Of a stretch of 64,000 nt of DNA, positions 20,217 through 29,639 are shown piece by piece. The stretch spans positions 1 through 64,000 of the forward strand of contig LNEM01000025.1 of NCBI GenBank assembly GCA_001464955.1, written 5' to 3'. This stretch comes from Rhizobiales bacterium Ga0077537. GTDB lineage: Bacteria; Pseudomonadota; Alphaproteobacteria; Rhizobiales; Hyphomicrobiaceae. Every line of letters starts with the position of its first letter. Positions within the stretch are counted from its first letter, which is position 1. Made by a program: the position numbers and the translations under genes. The notes beneath the pieces are model-generated. The model was not told where the DNA came from and made no database searches. It was given only the letters and a program-made list of their open reading frames with translations.

Positions 20217-21209
20217 ATGCCGAGTCCTCAAGTAAGCGTCATTATTCCGACGTACAACCGTATTGCCCGCATCAAGCGCGTCGTCGAAGCGCTGGAGCGT
20301 CAGACTTATCCTCGTGAAGCCTTCGAGATCATCGTCGTTTCGGACGGATCGACGGACGGTACGGACGATTTTCTACGTTCGATTGCCGCCTTGGGGCGGC
20401 TGAAGCCTATTTTCCAGCCGAATGGTGGACCGGCAGTGGCCCGAAACACGGGCATCCGTGCCGCGATCGGGGATCTCATTGTTTTCATCGACGACGACGT
20501 CGTGCCGGCGCCCGGCTTCCTGAGGGCTCATGTCGAGATTCACGGGGCGGCAAGCCGAGAGGTCGCCGCTATCGGGCCTCTGCTGACGCCGAAGGACGTC
20601 AGGCTCTCTCCGTGGATCGAGTGGGAGCAGGCGATGCTCGAGAAGCAGTACGAGGCGATGGCCGAGGGGAAGTGGTGTCCTACGGCCCGGCAGTTCTACA
20701 CGGGCAACGCATCCATAAAACGGGAGCTACTCGTTGCGGTCGGCGGCTTCGACGAGAAGTTCCGCCGCGCCGAGGACGTCGAACTTGCCTACAGGCTGGC
20801 TGAACGCGGGATCGGGTTCATCTTCTCGTTGGAGCCGGCTGCCTACCATTATGCCGAGCGCAGCTTCGCCTCCTGGATGGCCACGGCCCGGGCTTACGGG
20901 CGCAATGATGCGATCTTCGCACGTGATCGTGGACAGGATTGGCTGATCCCCACCGTCCGGGAGGAGTTCCGCTTGCGCAAGCGCCCTCTTCGGATTTTCA
21001 TCACGGCCTGCCTCAAGAGCAAGCCCCTCGCGGGCCTGGGCTTGGCGAGCATGCGCGGCGTAGCAGCCGCCGCGGGGTGGAGCGGGCTCCGCAAGATCGC
21101 GGGTGCTGCCTACAGCGCGGTATTCGGGCTCGCCTACTACCAGGCATTTGTCGAAGAACTTGGGGAGCCTGATCTACTCTTCCGGCAGCCCTCACCGCGT
21201 CCGCTCTAG
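20217..21209 (+). CDS. Glycosyltransferase family 2
   Basis: QVSVIIPTYNRIARIKRVVEALERQ...IVVSDGSTDGTDD...ARNTGIRAAIGDLIVFIDDDVVPAPGFL...GGFDEKFRRAEDVELAYRL. Confidence 0.9.
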   Translation: MPSPQVSVIIPTYNRIARIKRVVEALERQTYPREAFEIIVVSDGSTDGTDDFLRSIAALGRLKPIFQPNGGPAVARNTGIRAAIGDLIVFIDDDVVPAPGFLRAHVEIHGAASREVAAIGPLLTPKDVRLSPWIEWEQAMLEKQYEAMAEGKWCPTARQFYTGNASIKRELLVAVGGFDEKFRRAEDVELAYRLAERGIGFIFSLEPAAYHYAERSFASWMATARAYGRNDAIFARDRGQDWLIPTVREEFRLRKRPLRIFITACLKSKPLAGLGLASMRGVAAAAGWSGLRKIAGAAYSAVFGLAYYQAFVEELGEPDLLFRQPSPRPL

Positions 21210-21224
21210 CGCCGCGGGGCTCGC

Positions 21225-22532
21225 TCAGGGTGGCGCCACGACAACCCTGTTGGCGGTCTGAAGTCCCATCAGCCCCACCCGCGATTGGGAGAACAGGTGT
21301 GGCTTGGTCAGTTGCGCGTCGGGGGGCAGCGGGGCGGCGAAGGCCGTCGTGCTGTGGCGCATGGCCTCCCCGGTGACCAGCAGGAACAGGACCCAAAGTG
21401 GATCGAAGTGGATGAACCAGATCGTCTCCATGAGGTTCATGATCAGGATGTAAATGAAAAGCGCCAGCAGCGCGAAAGCGCGGCGTGGATTGATGCGGCG
21501 CACGTGTTCGAGCGAATAGACCGCTGCAACGACAAACGCCAGGAAGATGGCGAGGCCCACGTAGCCGGTCTCGAGTCTCATGTCGAGATATCCGCTGTGG
21601 CTCGACGGCATATCTCGGACGAATCCCGGCGCGTTGTTGATCGGACTGAAGGGAACGAACCAGAACGAGCGGAAACCCCAACCGAACCAGGGCTTGAGCG
21701 CGGTTTGCGTTTCGATGAAGTCCCAGATGAAGATGCGGCCGGTGAATGTGGCATCACCGTAGACGCGGAAGGCGACACGGCTGGCCAGGTTGCTGATGAC
21801 GGCGGCGAGGCCGAAATAGGCGATCGGTATGGCCGCGAGGACGGCGGCCATCGGCAGCTTGAGCTTCCCGCTGCCGAAGAACACGATGGTGGCAATGAGC
21901 GGTGTGAGCAGCGCGAATCCCAAAGCCGTCTTCGAATTGCTGGCCACGACGAGCCATACGGACGCACCGATCATCGCGACCGACAACAAGCGCCGCTTGC
22001 CGGCCAGAAGTGAATAGAAGGCGACGAGGATTGCGCAGGACGCGCACATTCCAAGATACTGCTTATGCAGAAAGTAGCCCGAATGGCCGAGTTCGACGCC
22101 GGTCCACGCAAGCATCGGGGGCGTCGACAGAACGAAGCCGGAATTGATGATGATCGCGGCGGCAAAGCACCAGAAAATGCCAGCCATGACGTCGATCTTG
22201 GGATCCCTCACGGCAAAAGGAACGAGCATCACCGCTATCAGCATGACGGCCTGCAGCCACCGTTTGACAGTTTCTGGCGGGCTAAAGGCCCAAAGAATGC
22301 TGACCGCCGCGTAGCACAGGAATGCGATCAGCAGCAGTCCAGGCGCTCGTAAAAGCACGCTGAAATCCATGTGCTTGCGACAGAACAAGGCGAGCATCAA
22401 CGTCAGCGCGAACAGGGCCGGCCACACGACCTGCGTGTTGAGAGCGCCGGGTGCGATCCGGTCGGCGACGGGCTGGATGATCTGGACGTAGGCGAAAGCG
22501 ACGATCGGAATGAGGGAGAGAAGGTAGGTCAT
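21225..22532 (-). CDS. O-antigen ligase / polysaccharide polymerase-like membrane protein (Wzy-like)
   Basis: Polytopic protein with WaaL/Wzy_C-type region: FIWDFIETQTALKPWFGWGFRSFWF...SSHSGYLDMRLETGYVGLAIFLAF. Confidence 0.85.
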   Translation of the reverse strand: MTYLLSLIPIVAFAYVQIIQPVADRIAPGALNTQVVWPALFALTLMLALFCRKHMDFSVLLRAPGLLLIAFLCYAAVSILWAFSPPETVKRWLQAVMLIAVMLVPFAVRDPKIDVMAGIFWCFAAAIIINSGFVLSTPPMLAWTGVELGHSGYFLHKQYLGMCASCAILVAFYSLLAGKRRLLSVAMIGASVWLVVASNSKTALGFALLTPLIATIVFFGSGKLKLPMAAVLAAIPIAYFGLAAVISNLASRVAFRVYGDATFTGRIFIWDFIETQTALKPWFGWGFRSFWFVPFSPINNAPGFVRDMPSSHSGYLDMRLETGYVGLAIFLAFVVAAVYSLEHVRRINPRRAFALLALFIYILIMNLMETIWFIHFDPLWVLFLLVTGEAMRHSTTAFAAPLPPDAQLTKPHLFSQSRVGLMGLQTANRVVVAPP

Positions 22533-22616
22533 TCGAGCAGATCCACGATCGTCCGCAGGAAAGTGCCGGGCGACCGCTGCCATCGAAGACGCGGACGGCC
22601 GCCCATGATGCGCCCA

Positions 22617-24842
22617 TCATTGGAAGTAGGAATGGTAGTCCTTGCCCTTGTAGGCATCGATCGACTTGAGCGCTCCCTCGTCCGCCTTGTTGAGCACGAC
22701 GCAGAGGACGCGCTCCCAAAGGCCGGGTTGCTCCGAGAAGGTCTCGAGCACGAGTTGTTGGCTCGTCTTGCCCCACTCGACGACGTAAACGAAGCCGTCA
22801 CACAGTGGGTAGAGCATCCGGAAGTCGGTCAGCGGTGAAATCGGCGGAGCCTCGATGATGATCAGATCGTAGGAGCGCTTGGCTTCCTGGATCAGCTCCT
22901 CCATTTTTCTGGAGCCCAGCAACTGGGCCGCGTTCGGCAGTCTTGCGCCATAGGGGCATGGCAGAACGTGGACCCCGGAGCCGTCCATCCTGGTCACGTA
23001 CTCGCCGAGCTTCGCCGGCTGGTCGAGCGCCTCCTTCAAGCCGACCGTGGCGCCTGCCGCGACCGACCGCGTCAACGTCTGCTGGTGCAGGTCGGCGTCG
23101 ATCAGGAGTGTGCGCAGTTCGGCGTGCATGCCGACCTGATTGGCCAGGTTGGTCGCAATCGTCGTCTTGCCTTCCCCGGCAAGCGCTGAGATCACGCCGA
23201 CCACCTGCACCGGCCGCTCTCTGCGGCCTGAACTGATGAGAGTCCAGATCAGGCGGATGCCTTCGGCGAAGCGCGAGTACGGCATCTGCAGTGCGATATC
23301 GCCGAGTGGCGCCGCGCGGCTCCGCGATCGTCTGCGCACCTTTGGCAGGATGACCGGCATGAGGCCGAGCGAAGCTTTGACCTGCCGCGGCGAGCGAAAC
23401 ACGCCAATCGGCGATCCGCGTCCGAACAGCAGCGCTGCGCCGAACAGGAGGCCTAGCGACGTGCCGCTCGCCAGCACGAACAGCCGCTTTTTCGACGACT
23501 CCGTTCGCGTGGGCGGGGTGGCGCGCGAAAGAATTCGGGCGTCGGGGAGAACGAGCTGATCGTTGTCGAGCTTGTTGTCCTCGCTGACATGCTTGAGCAG
23601 TGAGCCATAGAGGGCCCGGAGCATCGCGGCCGAACTCTCGAGTTCCCGAGCCCGTGCAGTGACATCGCTATTGGTGGACTCCTGGCTCATCACGACGCTC
23701 GCCGCCGATCGCAACTCGTCGAATCGGGCCTTGGCAAACTTGAGCTCGACCGCAAAAGTGCTTGCAATGCGCCGGCGCTCGGCCGCCATGACCGCGGAGA
23801 TCTCGGCCAGTCGCTTCCGGATTTTACGTGAGGCTGCATGGGCGGTCCCGACGCGGCTCTCCATATCGAGAGCGCGGGTCTCGACCTCGATGTATTGCTC
23901 GCGCAGGCGACTGAGCAGCGAGTTGTCTGGAATATAGCTCGCCCAGCTATCGGTGCCGTCGTTGAGTTGGACGCCTTCCCAGCGGCCGCGCGCCTCCAGC
24001 ACGGCGAGCCGCGCACTCTCGATATGACTGCCCATCGAGTTGGTCTTGTCGCCCGTCGCGGGATTGGGGTCAGATGAAAGAATGTTGTTCGAGATCTTGT
24101 ACTCCAGCAGTTCCCGTTCCGCAGTTGCGGCCTGGGTTCGAAGCTCTGCCAGTCGGTCCTGCAACGCCCGGGCCGCAATGCGGGCAAGCGCTCGCTTGGA
24201 CTCGATCGTGTAATTGATGTAGCTCGCAGCGACCTCGTTGGCGATCAAGGCAGCTTTTGCCGGGTCCTTCGATTCGAACGAGACATTCATGACGGCCGGC
24301 TGGGCCTCCCAGGTCACGAACAGCCGCTCGAACATCGCCTTGTAGACGGCGGTCTCATTGGGTTGATCGTCGGTCGGTTTCGCGGCCTGTATGCCGAGCC
24401 CACTTGCGATCCCCCTGATCCCGGACCTCAATTTGCGAACCGGGCTATCGTCTTGCTGCCCCGGGGGGGCCACTCCGATCTCAGGGTCCTCCATCAGATT
24501 GAGCTTTTTGATGACGGGCAGAAGGACGGCCTCGGACGTGACGATATGAAGCTGCGCCCACGACTCGTCCCCGAGTGCTGGGCCATGCGTCACTTTGTTC
24601 GACTGCAGGTAGCGATTGCCGCTGCTCTCGAGAACGAGCCGTACGTTGGCCTTGTAGGATGGTGGCATGGACGCCAGCATGCCCGCGCCGGCCGCGGCTC
24701 CCAGGAGCAGGAACAGGCCCCATATGGGCCACCCGCGTCTGACGATCCCCAGAATGTCCAGAGGATCCGGCGGCGCCGGTGTGAATGACGGATCTGACGT
24801 CTTCGTGTGTCGGATGGGGTTACGCATCGCACTCAACACCAC
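22617..24842 (-). CDS. Wzz chain-length determinant fused to BY-kinase-like tyrosine kinase domain
   Basis: Wzz N-terminus (VRRGWPIWGLFLLLGAAAGAGMLASMPPSYKANVRLVLES), coiled coil, Walker A SALAGEGKTTIATNLA, TLLIDADL, LIIIEAPP, tyrosine-containing tail DAYKGKDYHSYFQ. Start possibly 24827. Confidence 0.92.
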   Translation of the reverse strand: MVLSAMRNPIRHTKTSDPSFTPAPPDPLDILGIVRRGWPIWGLFLLLGAAAGAGMLASMPPSYKANVRLVLESSGNRYLQSNKVTHGPALGDESWAQLHIVTSEAVLLPVIKKLNLMEDPEIGVAPPGQQDDSPVRKLRSGIRGIASGLGIQAAKPTDDQPNETAVYKAMFERLFVTWEAQPAVMNVSFESKDPAKAALIANEVAASYINYTIESKRALARIAARALQDRLAELRTQAATAERELLEYKISNNILSSDPNPATGDKTNSMGSHIESARLAVLEARGRWEGVQLNDGTDSWASYIPDNSLLSRLREQYIEVETRALDMESRVGTAHAASRKIRKRLAEISAVMAAERRRIASTFAVELKFAKARFDELRSAASVVMSQESTNSDVTARARELESSAAMLRALYGSLLKHVSEDNKLDNDQLVLPDARILSRATPPTRTESSKKRLFVLASGTSLGLLFGAALLFGRGSPIGVFRSPRQVKASLGLMPVILPKVRRRSRSRAAPLGDIALQMPYSRFAEGIRLIWTLISSGRRERPVQVVGVISALAGEGKTTIATNLANQVGMHAELRTLLIDADLHQQTLTRSVAAGATVGLKEALDQPAKLGEYVTRMDGSGVHVLPCPYGARLPNAAQLLGSRKMEELIQEAKRSYDLIIIEAPPISPLTDFRMLYPLCDGFVYVVEWGKTSQQLVLETFSEQPGLWERVLCVVLNKADEGALKSIDAYKGKDYHSYFQ

Positions 24843-25425
24843 ATTGCTGGAATCCTGCCGACCGGCGCGGATCCATGGGCCGTGACACTACCGCCATCAG
24901 GCGGCACACATACTGATCGCCAGACCTTCGAGCACATCCAGACATGATGGATGCGGTCAAATTCGGAACGCTGTCATATTCCAGAGCGCTTGAAGATAAG
25001 CTCGCATGGCCAAGACAATGCAAGAATACTTCCAACTACCCTAATTCGGCAACCATGACTTTGCCGAGCGGTCTCGGTGCGGAAACCTCGGCACCCATCG
25101 GTCCGCGGACCATTTCTGAAATCGGACCGGAACGTCCCAGCATCGGGAGGCGTTGGCGCCGGGACGCCGCATCGGGATACGGGCGAAAGAGGCTCCATCG
25201 AAGTTCACCAAGCCGAGAAACTGATCGCTGTCCCGGCTTGTTGTGCCGTGACGTCGCCGGGCCATTTCGATAGCTTGGCGGTGCGGCCGATGACGTAATG
25301 TCGGAGGCACAAGCTGCGAGCCCTCCAATCTAATGGAGTAAATTGGGAGATGTCCGCGCGCCAGTTTGACGGCGCGGAGACGAACCCGAGTGTGCAGCGG
25401 GACTTCCCCGGATACTGTAAGGTGA

Positions 25426-26634
25426 TTGGTCTTGCTGTACTCGAGTGCCCTGGGCGTGGTTCATGCTGGCTTTGTCTTTGCAGCAGCCGTGCTTCTCATT
25501 TTGACATTGGTGCTTGCGTTGGAGTTGGCCGCTACGGCCCTGTTGCCCGCGCGCGGAGCGTCTGGTTCGGAACGGCGTGCAAGCTCCTACGTCGTTGTGA
25601 TGCCGGCTCATAACGAAGCCGCTGTCATCAAAGGCACGCTGGCAGGCGTGCTCGCCGATCTCACCGAAAGCGGTCGGGTGCTGGTTGTGGCGGACAATTG
25701 CACGGACGCGACGGCCGCGATCGCGCGCGATTGCGGCGTTCAGGTGATCGAGCGTATCGACCCCGCCCGCCGCGGCAAGGGCTACGCGCTCGCGCATGCG
25801 GTCCGCTTTATGGGTGCCGATCCGCCGGCCGTAGTGATTGTCCTCGACGCCGATTGCCAGCCCGAACGAGGTAGCCTGGCTCTACTGGCAGCGACCGCCG
25901 AGCACCGGAATTGTCCAGTACAGGGGCGGTACGAGTTGATCGCGCCCGGCGAGAACGCGGGCACCCTGGCCCGCGTTGGAGCTTTCGCGTGGCGGATCAA
26001 GAACAGCTTGAGGCCGCAGGGACTAGCCGCCCTGGGCGCGCCGTGTCTCTTGATGGGAACCGGCATGGCCTTTCCCTGGCGCGTGCTCTCGCCGTCGCAT
26101 CTCGACACGGGGCATCTCGTCGAGGACATGGTTCTCGGCCTAGAACTCGCAGCCGAGGGCCAATACCCGGTGTTCTTTCCTCAGGCCTGCGTCCGCAGCG
26201 CGATCCCGCCGAGCGTCGAGGGCCAGAAGTCCCAACGGGCACGCTGGGAGACGGGGCATCTGCAAGTCATCCGGACCTGGGTGCCGCGCCTGATGGCGCG
26301 ATCTCTGGCGAAACGAGACTGGCGGCTGGCGCTGCTCGCGCTTCATACGGCGGTGCCACCGCTGGCGCTCCTGGTACTCTTGTTGGTGCTTGTGACGGCG
26401 GGAAGCACGATCGTTGCGCTGGCAGGTGGCCCCGCGTTCGCGCTTGCGACTGCTCTCGTGGCCGTCGCGGTTGCCGGTGGCGTCTTCTGCACCTATTGGC
26501 TGCGGTCTGGGCGTGATGTCTTGACGCCAGGCGAGTTGGTGCTGTTACCCGGTTACATTTTGTCGAAGGTGCCGCTCTACGTTCATGCCGCCGCCGGCAA
26601 GTCGCTCGAGTGGGTGCGCTCGAAGCGCGATTGA
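25426..26634 (+). CDS. Membrane-associated glycosyltransferase family 2
   Basis: SSYVVVMPAHNEAAVIKGTLAGVL...VLVVADNCTDATAAIARD...VLDADCQPERGSL, C-terminal TM helices; TTG start at 25426. Confidence 0.87.
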   Translation: MVLLYSSALGVVHAGFVFAAAVLLILTLVLALELAATALLPARGASGSERRASSYVVVMPAHNEAAVIKGTLAGVLADLTESGRVLVVADNCTDATAAIARDCGVQVIERIDPARRGKGYALAHAVRFMGADPPAVVIVLDADCQPERGSLALLAATAEHRNCPVQGRYELIAPGENAGTLARVGAFAWRIKNSLRPQGLAALGAPCLLMGTGMAFPWRVLSPSHLDTGHLVEDMVLGLELAAEGQYPVFFPQACVRSAIPPSVEGQKSQRARWETGHLQVIRTWVPRLMARSLAKRDWRLALLALHTAVPPLALLVLLLVLVTAGSTIVALAGGPAFALATALVAVAVAGGVFCTYWLRSGRDVLTPGELVLLPGYILSKVPLYVHAAAGKSLEWVRSKRD

Positions 26635-26721
26635 CGGATCGCAGCCATGCCGTCGAGGGTATGGTTCGGTTGGCCGTTGGCAGGCACGCTCGTTTCCAAG
26701 CCTCACCGCGAAGATCAGGTC

Positions 26722-27288
26722 ATGGCGCAACTGTTCGACTATCTCAGGCGACTGGCGACTGAGCCGGCACTGCTTTTCTACGGACTGAATGCGCAGCTGC
26801 GCATGAGGCCGAGGGCGCGTGTGCCGTTCTCTGTAAGACTGCGGGGCGGCATTCGCATTCGGGGACGCGGCGAGATCTTGCTCGGCGACCAACTCGTTCT
26901 CGTCGGGACGATCGTGCCGATCGAACTCATCGCTCACGAAGGAGCCCGGATCGAGATTGGCGAAAAGTGCTTCATCAATTATGGCGCGTCGATATCCGCG
27001 CACCAGCTGATCCGCATCGGAAAGCGGTGCAAGATCGGTCACTACGTCTTCATCATGGACAACGACCAGCACGACGTGATGGAACGCACGCGGACGCCGC
27101 CTTCGCGCCCGGTCGTCATCGAGGACGACGTCTGGATCGCGTCCCACGCAGTCATCCTGCCGGGCGTTCGCATCGGCCGCAACGCCGTCGTCGGTGCGGG
27201 CAGCATCGTGACCAAGGACGTTGCACCGTACACGATCGTCGCGGGGAACCCGGCGAGGCCCGTGCGTAGCCTTGAACCGCCAGCTTGA
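26722..27288 (+). CDS. Acyltransferase, left-handed beta-helix (hexapeptide) family
   Basis: IEIGEKCFINYGASISAHQLIRIGKRCKIGHYVFIMDNDQHDV...PVVIEDDVWIASHAVILPGVRIGRNAVVGAGSIVTKDVAPYTIVAGNPARPV. Confidence 0.87.
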   Translation: MAQLFDYLRRLATEPALLFYGLNAQLRMRPRARVPFSVRLRGGIRIRGRGEILLGDQLVLVGTIVPIELIAHEGARIEIGEKCFINYGASISAHQLIRIGKRCKIGHYVFIMDNDQHDVMERTRTPPSRPVVIEDDVWIASHAVILPGVRIGRNAVVGAGSIVTKDVAPYTIVAGNPARPVRSLEPPA

Positions 27289-27292
27289 GCCG

Positions 27293-28462
27293 TCAGGCTG
27301 CAGGCGCGCGCGGCACATGCATCGGCTCGGACGCGCTCTCCCGTCGCCGCGCGATCCGGCGAAGATACTCGAAGGTCGTGGCGGCGTTACGATGGAGATC
27401 GAACCGCTCCTCGGCGATGGCCCGGGATTGCACAGCCATATCTTCCTTGAGCCGGGCGTCCCCCATGATCCTCTCGATCGCCCCACCGAGATCAGCCGTG
27501 CTGCCGCCGGCCACGATGAAGCCGTTGCGTCCCTGATCGATGATATCGGCCGTGCCGCCGACGTCGCTGGCGATCACCGGCAGGCCGGCGCCCATCGCCT
27601 CCACGGTGGCGATCCCGAAGCATTCTCCCAGGCTCGGCAGCACGAAGAGGTCGCACTTTCGGTAGAGGCCGATCAGTTCGTCGCTGTTCGGGTTGATTCC
27701 GCGATAGATGAAGACGCCCTCCGTTGCGCGGACATCCTCGCGCGTCACGATGTGGAGTTCGCATCGGGCCGGGACTTGCCCACGATACCACTCCAGCAGC
27801 AACTCCCCGCCTTTGCGTCGGAAGTCGCCGCCGACGAACAGGATGCGGAACGGGGAAGTGGCTCCTTTGTCTGCGCGATCGGGTTTCCAAAAGCCGAGAT
27901 CGATGCCGGGCGGATTGACGATGATCTTCTCCGGAGCGACGCCATACTCGTCGATCGCCGACTGCCGGGCCCATCGGGACCAAGCCTGCAGGACCGTCGC
28001 GGAATGCATCATATTGCGCGACAGCCGCCATTTGAGGTGAGCCACTGGTGCCGGGTCGGCGCTACTGCCGTAAGCCTGCATGCGGTCGATCTGCAGGGGC
28101 GTCGAATCGAAGTCGATCATCGTCGGCACGCGCCGGAACTGTCTGCAGAAGAACACGGCGACGCTTGCATTCGTGAAGAGCGCATCATAGCTCGTGTAAT
28201 CCCGCAGCGACCGACGCATCTCTAAGGCACCACGAAGCACGCCCGAGAAGTAGCTGGGGACGAACGGCAGCAGGTTTTCGCGCACCCGTTCGATGTCACC
28301 GCCAGCCTTGTAGTACGCGATTTCGTGCCAGTCTGCCGCGAGGTTGGGAGCTGCACGGCTTGCCCGGCGCAGATTGTGATAGTTCGTCACGTGACCTGCG
28401 ATCATGTCCATGAAGAAGCCAACGCGGCAAATGCCGGCCGCGGCAGCGGTGCGGTCACCCAT
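27293..28462 (-). CDS. Glycosyltransferase family 4
   Basis: SPFRILFVGGDFRRKGGELLLEWYRG...LYRKCDLFVLPSLGECFGIATVEAMGAGLPVIASDVGGTADIIDQGRNGFIV; internal ATG 28462 overlaps the upstream gene end. Confidence 0.88.
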   Translation of the reverse strand: MGDRTAAAAGICRVGFFMDMIAGHVTNYHNLRRASRAAPNLAADWHEIAYYKAGGDIERVRENLLPFVPSYFSGVLRGALEMRRSLRDYTSYDALFTNASVAVFFCRQFRRVPTMIDFDSTPLQIDRMQAYGSSADPAPVAHLKWRLSRNMMHSATVLQAWSRWARQSAIDEYGVAPEKIIVNPPGIDLGFWKPDRADKGATSPFRILFVGGDFRRKGGELLLEWYRGQVPARCELHIVTREDVRATEGVFIYRGINPNSDELIGLYRKCDLFVLPSLGECFGIATVEAMGAGLPVIASDVGGTADIIDQGRNGFIVAGGSTADLGGAIERIMGDARLKEDMAVQSRAIAEERFDLHRNAATTFEYLRRIARRRESASEPMHVPRAPAA

Positions 28463-29639
28463 GAGAGAGTTCTCCGATCGCCCGGGCCACGCGCTGGGCC
28501 GAGAAATGCTCGAGGACCCTTTGCCTCGCAGCTTGGCCGAGCGACGCCTGGAGTTCGGTGTCCCGGAGTATCGCGATCGTGAAATCAGCGATGGACTGCG
28601 GATTTCTCGGCTCGGCGCAGAATCCGCTGTCGCCATGGTTCACCGCCTCGCCGGTGCCGCCGAACGTTATGACGACGGCACGCTCCATGGCCATGGCTTC
28701 CAGCAGTCCGATCGACATCGAGCCGACGGGAACCGGAAGCACGAAGACATCCATCAGCCCGAGGTAGGGCCTCGGGTCGTCCTTGAACCCGACGAAGTGG
28801 ACGCAGTCGGAAAGGCCCAACCGCGCGACCTGCCCCTCGAGTTCGGACCGGAGCGAGCCATCGCCGACCATCAGGAAATGCACGTCGGGCACCGCGGAGC
28901 GGATGGCGGGCATGGCATCGATCAAATAGTTCAACCCCTTCTCCGGCTCGAAGCGGACCGCGGTGCCGACGATCGGCGACGAAGGGGGAATTCCGATAGC
29001 GGAGCGAAGCTCTGCCAACTGCTGCTCTGCAATGGGTCCGAACCGCGCGACATCGACGCCGTTGTCCACCACCGTCGTTCTGTTCGTGGGCGTGTAGATG
29101 AAGGCGCGGCGTGCCTCCATATTCTTCTGTGACACGCAAATGACGCCGGACACGGCCGCCGTGAACGCATTGCGCAGCCAGCGTGCGAACAGGGGAAGCC
29201 GTTCCTCCGGTGCGAGATGCTCGGTGATGTAGACACGCTGGACGCCGGCGAGCCGGGCGGCGGCGAGTGCGAACAGCTGCCCTCGATAGGTCGTCGAATG
29301 CAGATGGACGATGTCGATGTTCCACTCGCGCAGGCGGCGATGCAGGTGCCTCGTCTCAGTGATCAGCCGCCCGATCCCCCAGCGTCTATCCGGCGTGAAC
29401 GTTTCCACATGATCCGCATCTTCGGCCAATGACCGATGAAGACGCTCGGTGGCGGGCCAATCCGGACACCCCGCAAAGACCTCGAACTCCGAGCGATCGA
29501 GGTGTCTCGCGAGCAGCACCACATGCTCTTCCATGCCGCCCATCGTGACGCTGTTCGTAAGGATAAGGACACGCTTGCGCCGCGGCGGCGCGCCTGCGTG
29601 GGGTTTGTCGTGATCCAGAAGGGTCGGCTGAGCCGTCAC
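28455..29639 (-). CDS. Glycosyltransferase family 4
   Basis: RVLILTNSVTMGGMEEHVVLLARHLDRSEFEVFAGCP...[40 protein letters not shown]...GSMSIGLLEAMAMERAVVITFGGTGEAV; GTG start with GTGA overlap to upstream gene. Confidence 0.88.
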   Translation of the reverse strand: MTAQPTLLDHDKPHAGAPPRRKRVLILTNSVTMGGMEEHVVLLARHLDRSEFEVFAGCPDWPATERLHRSLAEDADHVETFTPDRRWGIGRLITETRHLHRRLREWNIDIVHLHSTTYRGQLFALAAARLAGVQRVYITEHLAPEERLPLFARWLRNAFTAAVSGVICVSQKNMEARRAFIYTPTNRTTVVDNGVDVARFGPIAEQQLAELRSAIGIPPSSPIVGTAVRFEPEKGLNYLIDAMPAIRSAVPDVHFLMVGDGSLRSELEGQVARLGLSDCVHFVGFKDDPRPYLGLMDVFVLPVPVGSMSIGLLEAMAMERAVVITFGGTGEAVNHGDSGFCAEPRNPQSIADFTIAILRDTELQASLGQAARQRVLEHFSAQRVARAIGELSHG

